From positions 304,889 through 368,888 of the forward strand of contig WJPL01000001.1 in the NCBI GenBank assembly GCA_009649675.1: a stretch of 64,000 nt of DNA, read 5' to 3'. The number at the start of each line of letters is the position of its first letter. The stretch's first letter is position 1. Below, piece by piece: positions 54,514 through 63,370 of this stretch. The translations under genes were made by a program, and so were the position numbers. The notes below the pieces were generated by a model that was given only the letters and a program-made list of their open reading frames with translations, ran no database searches and was not told where the DNA came from. The DNA is from Alphaproteobacteria bacterium HT1-32 (GTDB lineage Bacteria > Pseudomonadota > Alphaproteobacteria > Rhodospirillales > HT1-32).

Positions 54514-55646
54514 TGACCGAACCTGTCACCATCTCCCGGATCGAGGCCCGGGTTTACCGTGCGCCCCTTGTCACCCCCCGGCGCAATGCCTTCGGGGTCA
54601 TGACGGAACGCAGTGCCTTTCTGGTCCGTGTCGAGGCATCGGACGGATCGTTTGGCTGGGGCGAGGGTTTCTCCAACTGGCCTGCCTTCGGGGCGGAATA
54701 TCGTGCCCGCTTCGTGATGGAGATGCTGTCACCGCTGATCACCGGCCAGACCATCACAACCCCGCAGGCTCTGATGAAGCAGATGACAGCCGGTCTGCGC
54801 TCGATCCGTATTCAGTGCGGCGATCACGGTGCCATCGATCAGGCCATTGCCGCCGTCGATATCGCCATCTGGGATCTGGTCGCCCGCCGGGCCGGCAAGC
54901 CCCTGCATGAAATGCTCGGCACTGCCGGCCAGACCCGGCTGACCTGCTATGCCAGCGCGCTGACGGCCGGAACCCAGGCTGACCTGGTGCCCGTTGCCCG
55001 CGACATGGGGATCCGTCATTTCAAGCTGAAGGTAGGCTTCGGCACCGATGCAGACCGGAACGCGCTTGGTGAACTCGCCGCCCTTGCCGGTGACGGGGCC
55101 GGACTGACCGTGGATGTCAATCAGGCATGGTCTGCCGATAATGCCGCCGCCCGGATTGGTGAACTGACTGAAATTGCGCCGCTCAACTGGGTGGAAGAAC
55201 CAATTCCTGCCGACTCCGCGCCATCCGTATGGCGCAACCTCGGGCGCATCGCCAGCGCCCCGCTGGCGGCTGGCGAAAACTTCTGGGGATCTGCGGCTTT
55301 CGACCCCTATATCGACAATCGCTGCATCCGCGTGCTGCAACCGGACATCATCAAGTGGGGCGGCCTGTCCGGCATGCTACAGCTTGGCAACGCCATCAAT
55401 GCAGCGGGCCTGCGGTTTTGTCCGCATTATCTCGGCGGCGGTGTCGGGCTGATGGCCACCGCTCACCTGATGGCGGCCCTCGGCGGGGACGGCCTGCTGG
55501 AACTCGACCTGACCGAAAACCCCTTCCGGGATCAGCTTGGCAGCCCCTTCTCGCTGATCCGTGACGGCGACATGATCCTGCCGGACACAGCCGGACATGG
55601 CGTTGACCCGGACAGCTGCGATATCGAAGCATTCCGCATATTCTGA
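54513..55646 (+). CDS. Mandelate racemase/muconate lactonizing enzyme family protein
   Basis: 377 residues. Enolase-superfamily residues are visible: K171-x-K173 in HFKLKVGFG, metal ligands D201 (VDVNQAW), E228/E229 (WVEEPIP) and E255 (AGENFWG). The ATG overlaps the tctA stop (TGATG), so it is coupled to the transporter. Members dehydrate or epimerise sugar acids or cycloisomerise muconates. A sugar-acid dehydratase is most likely here given the DHDPS-family lyase nearby. Confidence 0.9.
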   Translation: MTEPVTISRIEARVYRAPLVTPRRNAFGVMTERSAFLVRVEASDGSFGWGEGFSNWPAFGAEYRARFVMEMLSPLITGQTITTPQALMKQMTAGLRSIRIQCGDHGAIDQAIAAVDIAIWDLVARRAGKPLHEMLGTAGQTRLTCYASALTAGTQADLVPVARDMGIRHFKLKVGFGTDADRNALGELAALAGDGAGLTVDVNQAWSADNAAARIGELTEIAPLNWVEEPIPADSAPSVWRNLGRIASAPLAAGENFWGSAAFDPYIDNRCIRVLQPDIIKWGGLSGMLQLGNAINAAGLRFCPHYLGGGVGLMATAHLMAALGGDGLLELDLTENPFRDQLGSPFSLIRDGDMILPDTAGHGVDPDSCDIEAFRIF

Positions 55647-55779
55647 TCTGATAAATCAGCTGCGAAGTGCAACTAAAGATTATCACTTCTTGCGCCTATA
55701 TACCTGAAATTGATTTTTATGGATAAGACAGAACAAATAAGTTTATGCATATATCCGGATATCTGATTATCATCCCGGG

Positions 55780-56562
55780 ATGTCTATCCCCATGAAAAGA
55801 GTGATATCGACCCCCGTCTGGCTTTTCGTTCTGGCACTGCTGCTCAGCGGATTATCTGAACGATCCCTTGCCGATGACAAGACCTGCCTGCGGTTTGGCG
55901 TTCAGGATTTGCCGGTTCACCGGGTTGTAGCCGCAACCATTTCTGAAGTGTTCACGCAGGCGGGAATCTGTCACAGCCTGGTTTATCTGCCGCCCCGACG
56001 GATATCCCGGCAATTGCTGTCCGGCGACATTGACGGCGAATTACTGCGCTATTCCTTCTATGCAGAAATCGTTCAGGAAATCGCCGAACCGGTACCTGAA
56101 AAACTGTTCGAGATTCAGGGCCTGCTGGTCAGCCCCGATCCGGAGCTGCGTTCACTGACCCAGATCGGCAACCGTCCGGTCGGTGTTTTGCTGGGCAACA
56201 GCTGGGCTGAGCGTGAGCACAGAAACCTGGCCAATCCCGTAACCGCAACCACAGCGGCCCGCCTGCTCGACATGCTGGAAAGCAAACGAACGGTGGCTGT
56301 GCTTCTCAATTCAGTGGAATGGGCCGCGCTGAAAAAGCACCATCCACAGCTTCATGCTGCGCCGGTCAGAGAACTGCCCGTCTATGTCTATCTGGCAAAA
56401 CGGCACAACGTCCGGATGGCCGCCATCGTCAGCGCCATCAAAAAGTATAAAGAAAGCGGCGGCAGCTTTCTGCCATCCCGAGCTTCTTCCAATGACAGCG
56501 GGAAAGCCCCCGGCGACCGGATTGTTCTTCTGACTCGGCCACAGGGCACCACATTCTACTGA
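55780..56562 (+). CDS. Periplasmic solute-binding-like protein
   Basis: 260 residues. A signal peptide (MKRVISTPVWLFVLALLLSG) ends near RSLA-DDKTC. The fold resembles family 3 binding proteins (LRFGVQDLPVHRVVAATISE, the GNRPVGVLLGNSWAE hinge), and two cysteines may form a disulphide. It is not next to a transporter; such lone proteins can be sensory or ligand-scavenging. An ATG at 55792 is an alternative start. Its 3' end overlaps the convergent M23-like gene by 7 bp. Confidence 0.75.
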   Translation: MSIPMKRVISTPVWLFVLALLLSGLSERSLADDKTCLRFGVQDLPVHRVVAATISEVFTQAGICHSLVYLPPRRISRQLLSGDIDGELLRYSFYAEIVQEIAEPVPEKLFEIQGLLVSPDPELRSLTQIGNRPVGVLLGNSWAEREHRNLANPVTATTAARLLDMLESKRTVAVLLNSVEWAALKKHHPQLHAAPVRELPVYVYLAKRHNVRMAAIVSAIKKYKESGGSFLPSRASSNDSGKAPGDRIVLLTRPQGTTFY

Positions 56563-57416
56563 CAGGGATAGGGCCAGATGCGCTTTGTATCGGGCGGGGT
56601 GGTTTTGCCACTGGCGTCCATCCAGGGCACAGAAACCTGCTTTTCCGCAGCGGACAATTTACTCACCGCAACCGACTCCCACGGCCCTGACAAACGATAG
56701 AAAGCCGTGGGGTCCATGAAGCGACCATCCTTCGGCAGAACCGCCTTGCCATCGTTCGACCATTCAGGAACCGGGCTGTAGAGCACAGCAAAATGCAGGG
56801 CATCCCGGCGTTCACGCCTGCCTTGTTTGCCACTGTTGCTGGTACTGCCAATTGCATCGCCCATGGCAACTGCCGTGCCAATGGCCAGCGGCGACATGTC
56901 TTCCAGATGGGTATATTGCGAATAGGTCCAGAACGGCAGACCGGTATCTTCCGGACGATGGCGCAGGATTACTTCGATCCCCTTGCGCGATCTCCGGTTA
57001 CGCGATTTCCCGACCACCACGCCTGCCGCGACGGCGCGTATTGCCGTTCCTCTGGGCTGGGGAATATCGACCCCTTTATGTAACGCCGCTCTGGGCCGTT
57101 TATGGGAATAGTCAATCGCCCAGGCCTCACTGTCGATTTCCGGGCATTGCCCGCCATTCGCGAAAGCCGTTACCAGTCCGGTTTCGATCACCCCCCGGGC
57201 TTTCTGAACTGCGACATTGTCATCGCCGGTGCCACCATTGAAGACACCCACCATCATGGAGACTTCACGGTCAATTTCCGACGGCTCGACAAAGCCTTCT
57301 ATCGACTTGCAGGCGTCACAACTCTCAGCCTTTGCCTCAGCAATCCCGACCAGTGAAATCATCGTGACGGCCAGAACACCGGCGATAACCGACATGTCAG
57401 TCCCCGTCGTCATCAT
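56556..57416 (-). CDS. M23/LytM-like exported protein with altered active site
   Basis: 286 residues with an N-terminal signal-like segment (IAGVLAVTMISLVGIAEAKA). The M23 metal site is kept: H113-x3-D117 in LHKGVDIPQ and H208 in DALHFAVL. H170 (QYTHLED) is present, but the first His of the catalytic HxH pair is Ala206. In LytM the equivalent His is needed for catalysis, so the protein may be an inactive regulator of cell-wall hydrolases or a divergent enzyme. It starts 14 bp after the NOX-type gene stop on the same strand, so they are probably cotranscribed. Confidence 0.82.
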   Translation of the reverse strand: MMTTGTDMSVIAGVLAVTMISLVGIAEAKAESCDACKSIEGFVEPSEIDREVSMMVGVFNGGTGDDNVAVQKARGVIETGLVTAFANGGQCPEIDSEAWAIDYSHKRPRAALHKGVDIPQPRGTAIRAVAAGVVVGKSRNRRSRKGIEVILRHRPEDTGLPFWTYSQYTHLEDMSPLAIGTAVAMGDAIGSTSNSGKQGRRERRDALHFAVLYSPVPEWSNDGKAVLPKDGRFMDPTAFYRLSGPWESVAVSKLSAAEKQVSVPWMDASGKTTPPDTKRIWPYPCQ

Positions 57417-57430
57417 GCTGCCTGTTGTCC

Positions 57431-59440
57431 TCAGAAGTTTTCCTTGTGGAAACCAAAGCCCTGTCGGGCCGCTTCTGTCGCCAGAACGGCAGCCAGCGGC
57501 GCCGGGCCACAGAAATAGACATCGACCTTCTCGCCTTCATGCTCCTTCGCCAGCGTGGCAAAGATCGCCCGCCAGTCCGGCCGCCCGAGATGTGTGCGGT
57601 TGCGCAGGCCCGTGAACAGGTCCCGGCCGGTCTCCGCCTGATAGACATCCATCGCCACATCCAGCGCGGCAGAGGTCATGTCCACCTTCACCCCGGTCAG
57701 ATAAACCTGCGCATCCAGATATTTACGGTCGGGGTCGCGGGATTCCAGATCGGCCAGCATGCCGGAAAACCATTCAAAGGAATACTGGTCCCGGTTCATC
57801 CAGATGAAATGTGCCTTTTCCACGGTGACCGACTTGTCCCCCGTGGCCAGCCGCATGAACAGGCTTTTCAGGATCGCGGCAAAGGGGGTCACACCAATGC
57901 CCGCCCCGATCAGCACCACATTCGTCGACTTGAAGATCGACGTGCTGGGCGTCCCGTAGGGGCCGTCGATCAGCGCATAATCCAGCCCCGCTTTAGGCGC
58001 CGCCTGCCCTGCCGCCCGCGCCTTCGCCAGTTCATGCAGCTTGCGGGTCCAGTTACCAAGGCCACGCACATGCACCGACAGCTTGCCGGTTTCTTCCGGG
58101 CAGGTGGTTACCGTGAAGGGATGCCATTCATGACCGGATATCTGCGGATAACGGATGAAGACATAATCGCCGGGCTGATAGCGGAACCCGTCCGGCAGTT
58201 GCAACTGCAACCGGGTCACGCTGGACGGCAATGCCTCGATGGCGGTAACCGGCATCTTGCGGCTGGTCCGCACGGTCCGCACGATCCGCTCGATCACATA
58301 GCCAGCCACCGGCAGCAGCACCCACTGCCAGAAGGACGGTCCGTGGAACAGGGCAAAACCGAACCACAGGATGAAGAAGAAATGGGTGAAATAGAACAGC
58401 TCGAAATGTCCGCCACGGCGGATGAAATCCATCGCACAGACCCACATCACCACGAAGACAGCGGTCAGCAGCACCCCGGTCAGACCGGCCTGCGTGGAAA
58501 ACAGATAATGCCCCATGCTTTCCGGCAGGCTGGAATAATTCACCAGATGCGCCGCCGTATGCACCAGGGCAAAGGCCATCATCACATGGCCCACCAGCTT
58601 GTGAAACGCGATGGAATCATCAATCGGCAGCAGCCCGCCAATCAGGCTCTGGCGCAGCCAGGTCAGCAGATGCCGCAACATCGGCACCAGAATCAGCGCC
58701 CCGTTGAAATTCAGGCAGGCACCACAGCCGCGCGCAATCTGCACGAAAATCGTCGCGCCCTGTTCGGCATAGGTCTGCATGGCATGGGTAAACAGCGCCA
58801 CATTGACCGCCGCATAGATGACCAGAAAAACACTGGCCGCCCGGTTGTTGTTGACCAGCCGCCCGAATTTCCGCACCCGGTCAGCCAGTGTCGGCCCACG
58901 CCGCTTCTCACCCGCCGGACGGCGCTGCCGCAACCAGGAGGTTGCCGAGAGTGTCATATGCTTCCGGAAATCCGGATAGGCATCCATGACGCCCATGAAT
59001 TCCTCAAAGCTGATCCCGCCGCCGCCATCTGTATCGGCCCGGCGGAACAGGGCATCGGTCAGCCCGTCGACCGCCTGTTTCGGCAGTTCGATATCGTTCT
59101 GCGAGATACTGGCGGCGATCACCTGCCGCAATTCATCGCGATCAATCTCGCCGCTGTCATCCGGGTCATGCAGACGGAAAGCAAAATGCAGGCGCTCGCG
59201 CTCGCCGCCATCAACGAGGGTGCCCACAAAGCCCATGAATTCAGAAAGCTCAATGGACCCGCTGTTGTCATCATCCACCATGACGAACAGCCGGTCAGCG
59301 TAGTAATCATCCCCCAGCTTCAGGGCACCGGCAAACTCATCCCGGTCAATAACCCCGTCTTCACCGGCAATTGACCTGAACCGCCGCTCCAGATCCGCTA
59401 GCAGCGCAGCCTCAGCCGCCCCCACATTGCCATCCGCCAT
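57431..59440 (-). CDS. NADPH oxidase, NOX5-like, with four EF-hands
   Basis: 669 residues from ATG 59440, preceded by a GGGGG site. EF-hand loops: a degenerate one at 24-35, and canonical ones at 56-67 (DDDNSGSIELSE), 92-103 and 136-147. A six-helix ferric-reductase domain carries haem ligands H280/H294 (14 apart) and H353/H366 (13 apart), the same spacing as NOX2 and cyanobacterial NOX5. HPFT (H440) binds FAD, GAGIGVTPF (512-520) binds NADPH, and CGP (644) and the terminal KENF match NOX2. It should pass electrons from cytosolic NADPH across the membrane to O2 or another acceptor, switched on by Ca2+. Animal NOX5 shares this architecture; proteobacterial examples are rare. Confidence 0.92.
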   Translation of the reverse strand: MADGNVGAAEAALLADLERRFRSIAGEDGVIDRDEFAGALKLGDDYYADRLFVMVDDDNSGSIELSEFMGFVGTLVDGGERERLHFAFRLHDPDDSGEIDRDELRQVIAASISQNDIELPKQAVDGLTDALFRRADTDGGGGISFEEFMGVMDAYPDFRKHMTLSATSWLRQRRPAGEKRRGPTLADRVRKFGRLVNNNRAASVFLVIYAAVNVALFTHAMQTYAEQGATIFVQIARGCGACLNFNGALILVPMLRHLLTWLRQSLIGGLLPIDDSIAFHKLVGHVMMAFALVHTAAHLVNYSSLPESMGHYLFSTQAGLTGVLLTAVFVVMWVCAMDFIRRGGHFELFYFTHFFFILWFGFALFHGPSFWQWVLLPVAGYVIERIVRTVRTSRKMPVTAIEALPSSVTRLQLQLPDGFRYQPGDYVFIRYPQISGHEWHPFTVTTCPEETGKLSVHVRGLGNWTRKLHELAKARAAGQAAPKAGLDYALIDGPYGTPSTSIFKSTNVVLIGAGIGVTPFAAILKSLFMRLATGDKSVTVEKAHFIWMNRDQYSFEWFSGMLADLESRDPDRKYLDAQVYLTGVKVDMTSAALDVAMDVYQAETGRDLFTGLRNRTHLGRPDWRAIFATLAKEHEGEKVDVYFCGPAPLAAVLATEAARQGFGFHKENF

Positions 59441-59923
59441 GATACCCCCTGAAAGACCTGCACAGCCGTTCCCCAACGGCCCCGACTCACAGTCTAAAGG
59501 AAGCCCCGGAAAAGCCGCAGGGATTTTTCGCCCCCCCCCCCTTAAACTGGCACCCGGACGCACCGTCCTGTCATCCCAAACTTGATTTCCCCCATCAGTC
59601 ATAGCGAAACATCTTCCGCTGCAAACTAAACCGACCTGAACTCTTTCGATAAAGCTGATCCTCACCGTATTTACCCTGCTTACGGCGACCAGCAGCAGGG
59701 CATTGGACAGCAGCCTTGATGCCGCCGCGCTTGCCGCGTTTAATATGATATCTATAAACCTGATGGTGGTGGCAAAGGGGTTGGAGCATCGGCCAAATCT
59801 AAGACGATTTGTCACCCAGCCCGCACCAGCCTTGGACTGCAGCCAGCCAATCAAGTAATAACACTAAATGAAATAATGATGATTATTTGTAAAATTTACG
59901 CATTAATTTGAGTATAAATTATT
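59441..59923. other. Intergenic region with an 11-C tract
   Basis: Upstream of the NOX-type gene. A run of 11 C lies at 59531-59541, about 90 bp before its ATG, and may affect expression or replication slippage. The stretch 59595-59850 has no convincing gene; a short Lys/Arg-rich minus frame there has no family match. From about 59850 base composition drops sharply to AT-rich and runs into the 59924 gene. Confidence 0.6.
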
Positions 59924-60511
59924 ATGATATACATATTATTATGTATCTTTTCAATCTTCACCTCAATGTGCATATCAAATCACATAAACGATAAATATAA
60001 ATTTTACTATAAGTTAAAAGAAAAAATTTTATACATTTCAATATTAATAATAATTATATATATTTTTATTATAAAAATTGGATATTTTTACCAAAATTCT
60101 ATCGCACACACATTTTCACTGGTATTTTTTTACAAATATAATTTTAAATATGAAAATATTACGTATATTATAATTTATTCAACAATACACTTTATTGCCA
60201 TAACTTCCATTTCCATATGTCTATTAATTAGATTCAATACTATTACGCATAAAATAAACAATTCGTCACAAAAAATAGTAAAAGTATTCATTGTATACCC
60301 ATTTTTTATTGTCATTATATGTGCTTCTGATTTGATTATTTTTGTTTTCCTCACTGACGGCGTTATTGGCCTGCGCGGCGTGCCTGTCCAGGGTGTTCTA
60401 TCCGGCATATTGATACTAGTCGTGTTTTTCATTCGAGACGGAGTCATGTCTCTCATGCTGCTTGATATATTTACTGGGGTACGTGCTGCGTTCATCAACA
60501 GAAAATTATAG
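59924..60511 (+). CDS. AT-rich membrane protein, unrecognised
   Basis: 195 residues with about five hydrophobic helices (ILYISILIIIIYIFIIKIGY, TYIIIYSTIHFIAITSISIC, VFIVYPFFIVIICASDLIIF and others). The first two thirds use AT-rich codons (ATA, TTA, AAA) very unlike all neighbours, while the last 150 bp are near the window's usual composition. No good ribosome site was seen. It is probably a recently acquired gene; function unknown. A continuous frame of 195 codons in such AT-rich DNA argues for a real gene. Confidence 0.65.
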   Translation: MIYILLCIFSIFTSMCISNHINDKYKFYYKLKEKILYISILIIIIYIFIIKIGYFYQNSIAHTFSLVFFYKYNFKYENITYIIIYSTIHFIAITSISICLLIRFNTITHKINNSSQKIVKVFIVYPFFIVIICASDLIIFVFLTDGVIGLRGVPVQGVLSGILILVVFFIRDGVMSLMLLDIFTGVRAAFINRKL

Positions 60512-60527
60512 TACGGAAATCGAACAG

Positions 60528-61034
60528 CTAATACTCCACCTTATCCGCCTTCTCCTCCCACAACCTGAACACACCCTCCGCGTCGTCGTCCGGCAGATGC
60601 ACGGTCGGCAGGCTCCGTTCCAGCGGGGCCAGGGGCACCTCATCATACAGGAAGGCGTCGTCGAAGCCGATCTGGGCGGCCTGGTCGCGGGTGTTGGCGT
60701 AGACGAGGCGGTCGAGTCTTGCCCAGTAGATGGAGGCGAGGCACATCGGGCAGGGTTCGCAACTGGCGTAAATGGTCGCCCCTTTCAGGCTGAAATCAGC
60801 GAGACGGGTGCAGGCGCGGCGGATGGCGACGACTTCGGCATGGGCGGTCGGGTCGCAGGATGTCGTGACCTCGTTACAGCCTTCGCCGATGATGACCCCG
60901 TCTTTCACCACCACCGCGCCGAACGGGCCGCCGGTGCCGCTGTTCATCCCCTGACGGGAGAGTTCGACGGCACGGGCGAGGAAACGGCGGTCGTCATCGG
61001 TGGCCATACGAGAGTCCGGGAGAGGATCGGTCAA
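60528..61034 (-). CDS. guaD: Guanine deaminase (CDA-type nucleoside deaminase)
   Basis: 168 residues. Zinc ligands are visible in the HAE motif (DPTAHAEVVAI) and the CEPCPMC motif (ASCEPCPMCLA). The length and sequence fit the GuaD/cytidine-deaminase-like group that converts guanine to xanthine. Its start overlaps the stop of xdhB, so it is cotranscribed with xanthine dehydrogenase, the next enzyme of purine breakdown. This placement favours guanine deaminase over tRNA adenosine deaminase. Confidence 0.88.
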   Translation of the reverse strand: MTDPLPDSRMATDDDRRFLARAVELSRQGMNSGTGGPFGAVVVKDGVIIGEGCNEVTTSCDPTAHAEVVAIRRACTRLADFSLKGATIYASCEPCPMCLASIYWARLDRLVYANTRDQAAQIGFDDAFLYDEVPLAPLERSLPTVHLPDDDAEGVFRLWEEKADKVEY

Positions 61035-63370
61035 GAGGGGCTTCCTTCTGTAACCGCGCTGATGGCGGCGAGGATATGTTCCGGTGTGGCCGGGGCCTGC
61101 AGGGGGACGGGCTGCCCCGGCTGGCCGAGGCTTCCCACCGCATCACGGATGGCCAGCCAGACCGACAGCGCCAGCATGAAAGGCGGCTCGCCGATGGCCT
61201 TGGAGCGGAAGATCGTCGCCTCCCGGTTCGGCGCGTCATCGAGAATGCGGCAGTTGAAGACCGGCGGTACATCGCGGCTGCCGGGAATCTTGTAGGTCGA
61301 GGGGCCGTGAGTGCGCAGCCGCCCTTCCCCGTCCCACCACAATTCCTCTGCGGTCAGCCAGCCCATGCCCTGAATGAAGGCCCCTTCGATCTGGCCGAGA
61401 TCGATGGCCGGGTTGAGGCTGCGGCCGCAATCCTGCAACAGTTCGGCCCGCATCACCCGCGTTTCACCGGTCAGGGTGTCGATGGCAACTTCTGCCGCCG
61501 CCGCGCCATAGGTGAAGTAATAGAATGGCCGGCCCTTCGAGGTCTTGAAATCCCAGTGGATATCCGGCGTTCGGTAAAAGCCGGTGGAAGACAGGGAGAC
61601 CCGGCCCTCCCAGCATTTCTGTGCCAGTTCCGGGAAGGAAAGCGAGCGGTTGCCGGCGAAGACGCGGTTCGCGGCAAATTCGATCTCTGCCTCCTCCACC
61701 CCGAAATGGGCGGCGGCGACGGTCGTCATACGTGCCTTTATGGTCTCCGCCGCGTTGAGAGCCGCCATGCCATTAAGGTCGGAGCCGGATGACGCCGCCG
61801 TGGCCGACGTGTTCGGCACCTTGCCCGTAGAGGTGGCGGTGATGCGCACATGGTCAAGATCGATCTGGAACGCCTCGGCCACCACCTGGGCGACCTTGAT
61901 ATACAGCCCCTGCCCCATTTCCGTGCCGCCATGGTTCAGATGCACGCTGCCGTCGGTATAGACATGCACCAGCGCACCCGCCTGATTGAGCGTCGGCAGG
62001 TTGAAGGAGATGCCGAACTTGATCGGCATGGTGGCGAGACCTTTGCGGATCACGCCGCCGCGGGCATTGAAGGCATCGACCTCTTCCCGCCAGCCGGTGA
62101 GGTCGGCCTGCGCTGCCAGCTCCGATGTTACCCGCCCGATGATGTTGTCGGTCACTTCCATGCCGTAGGGGGTGACCTCGCGCCCCTCCCCGCCATAGAA
62201 GTTGCGGGCCCGCACCAGATCCAGCGGCAGTTTCAGATGCCGGGCGATATCGTCGAGCACCCCCTCGATCGCGATCATGCCCTGCGGCCCGCCAAAGCCG
62301 CGAAAGGCCGTGTTGGAGACGGTGTTGGTCTTGCAGGCAACCCCGCGCAGGCTGGCGTTCGGCAGGTAATAGCAGTTATCCGCATGGCACAGCGCACGGG
62401 TCACCACCGGGCCGGTCAGGTCCGCCACATTGCCCGCATTTGCCGCCAGCAGCATATCCAGTGCCAGCAGCCTGCCCTCTGCGTCAAAACCCACATCATA
62501 GCGGATCAGGAAGGGATGACGCTTGCCGGTGGCCACCATGTCATCGTCACGGGGCAGGCGCAGCTTCACCGGTCGCCCCGTCTTGTATGCCCCCAGCGCC
62601 GCAATAGCCGCGATGATGGTGGCCTGCGATTCCTTGCCCCCGAATGCCCCGCCCATACGGCGCACATCGACTGTGACCTGATTGAACGGCAGGCCCAGAA
62701 CATGGGCGACACCATGCTGTACCTCGGTCGGGTGCTGGGTGGAGGAAAAGACCTGCATCTCGCGGGCTTCACCGGGAATGGCAACGGCAACCTGACCTTC
62801 CAGATAGAAATGATCCTGCCCGCCACAGCGGACTTCGCCTTTCAGGCGCAGCGGGGCCGCCTCAAGTGCAGCCTCCGGATCGCCGTGGCGCATCACCTGA
62901 TCGCGGGCGACGGTGCTGCCCGCCTCCAGTGCCTGCTCAATGGTCAGGATGGCCGGACGCTGATCCCATTCCACCTCGACCAGCCTTGCCGCTGCCTGTG
63001 CGGCAGCAAAGCTGTCGGCAATAACGGCGGCGACCGGATGGCCGACATATTCCGCCACCTCTGCCAGCGCCGGTTCGTCCTTCAGAATCGGGGCAATATC
63101 ATTGCGGCCCGGAATATCCGCAGGCGTGATGACGGCTCGCACCCCCGGCGCGGCCAGCGCCTTTGTCGCATCAATGCTGACCACCCCGGCATGGGCATGC
63201 GGGCTGAGCACCAGGGCTGCATGCAGACTGCCCTGCGGCAGTGGCATGTCGTCGAGATAGATCGCCCGGCCCGTGACATGCCCCCGGGCGCTGTCATGAC
63301 GGACAGACTGATGCACGCCGCCCCTGATGGCTGCCCCTCTGGCCCCGGTGGTCTTTGTTGTCTCGTTCAT
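61031..63370 (-). CDS. xdhB: Xanthine dehydrogenase, molybdopterin subunit
   Basis: 779 residues, the normal length. Mo-cofactor and substrate motifs are seen: GGAFGGKESQATIIA, NTAFRGFGGPQGM (with the substrate arginine region), EMGQGLYIKVAQVVA and the C-terminal SKAIGEPPFMLALSVW with the catalytic glutamate. It oxidises hypoxanthine and xanthine to urate. Its ATG overlaps the xdhA stop. Confidence 0.95.
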   Translation of the reverse strand: MNETTKTTGARGAAIRGGVHQSVRHDSARGHVTGRAIYLDDMPLPQGSLHAALVLSPHAHAGVVSIDATKALAAPGVRAVITPADIPGRNDIAPILKDEPALAEVAEYVGHPVAAVIADSFAAAQAAARLVEVEWDQRPAILTIEQALEAGSTVARDQVMRHGDPEAALEAAPLRLKGEVRCGGQDHFYLEGQVAVAIPGEAREMQVFSSTQHPTEVQHGVAHVLGLPFNQVTVDVRRMGGAFGGKESQATIIAAIAALGAYKTGRPVKLRLPRDDDMVATGKRHPFLIRYDVGFDAEGRLLALDMLLAANAGNVADLTGPVVTRALCHADNCYYLPNASLRGVACKTNTVSNTAFRGFGGPQGMIAIEGVLDDIARHLKLPLDLVRARNFYGGEGREVTPYGMEVTDNIIGRVTSELAAQADLTGWREEVDAFNARGGVIRKGLATMPIKFGISFNLPTLNQAGALVHVYTDGSVHLNHGGTEMGQGLYIKVAQVVAEAFQIDLDHVRITATSTGKVPNTSATAASSGSDLNGMAALNAAETIKARMTTVAAAHFGVEEAEIEFAANRVFAGNRSLSFPELAQKCWEGRVSLSSTGFYRTPDIHWDFKTSKGRPFYYFTYGAAAAEVAIDTLTGETRVMRAELLQDCGRSLNPAIDLGQIEGAFIQGMGWLTAEELWWDGEGRLRTHGPSTYKIPGSRDVPPVFNCRILDDAPNREATIFRSKAIGEPPFMLALSVWLAIRDAVGSLGQPGQPVPLQAPATPEHILAAISAVTEGSPS

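Noticed and set aside
57425-59374. A 649-codon open frame on the plus strand opposite the NOX-type gene
   Set aside because: It exactly mirrors the coding gene, has biased His/Arg/Gln-rich composition and no family match. GC-rich genes commonly leave the opposite frame open.
59595-59789. Transposase fragment
   Set aside because: The short basic frame superficially resembles a transposase tail, but no conserved motif, inverted repeat or duplication was seen.
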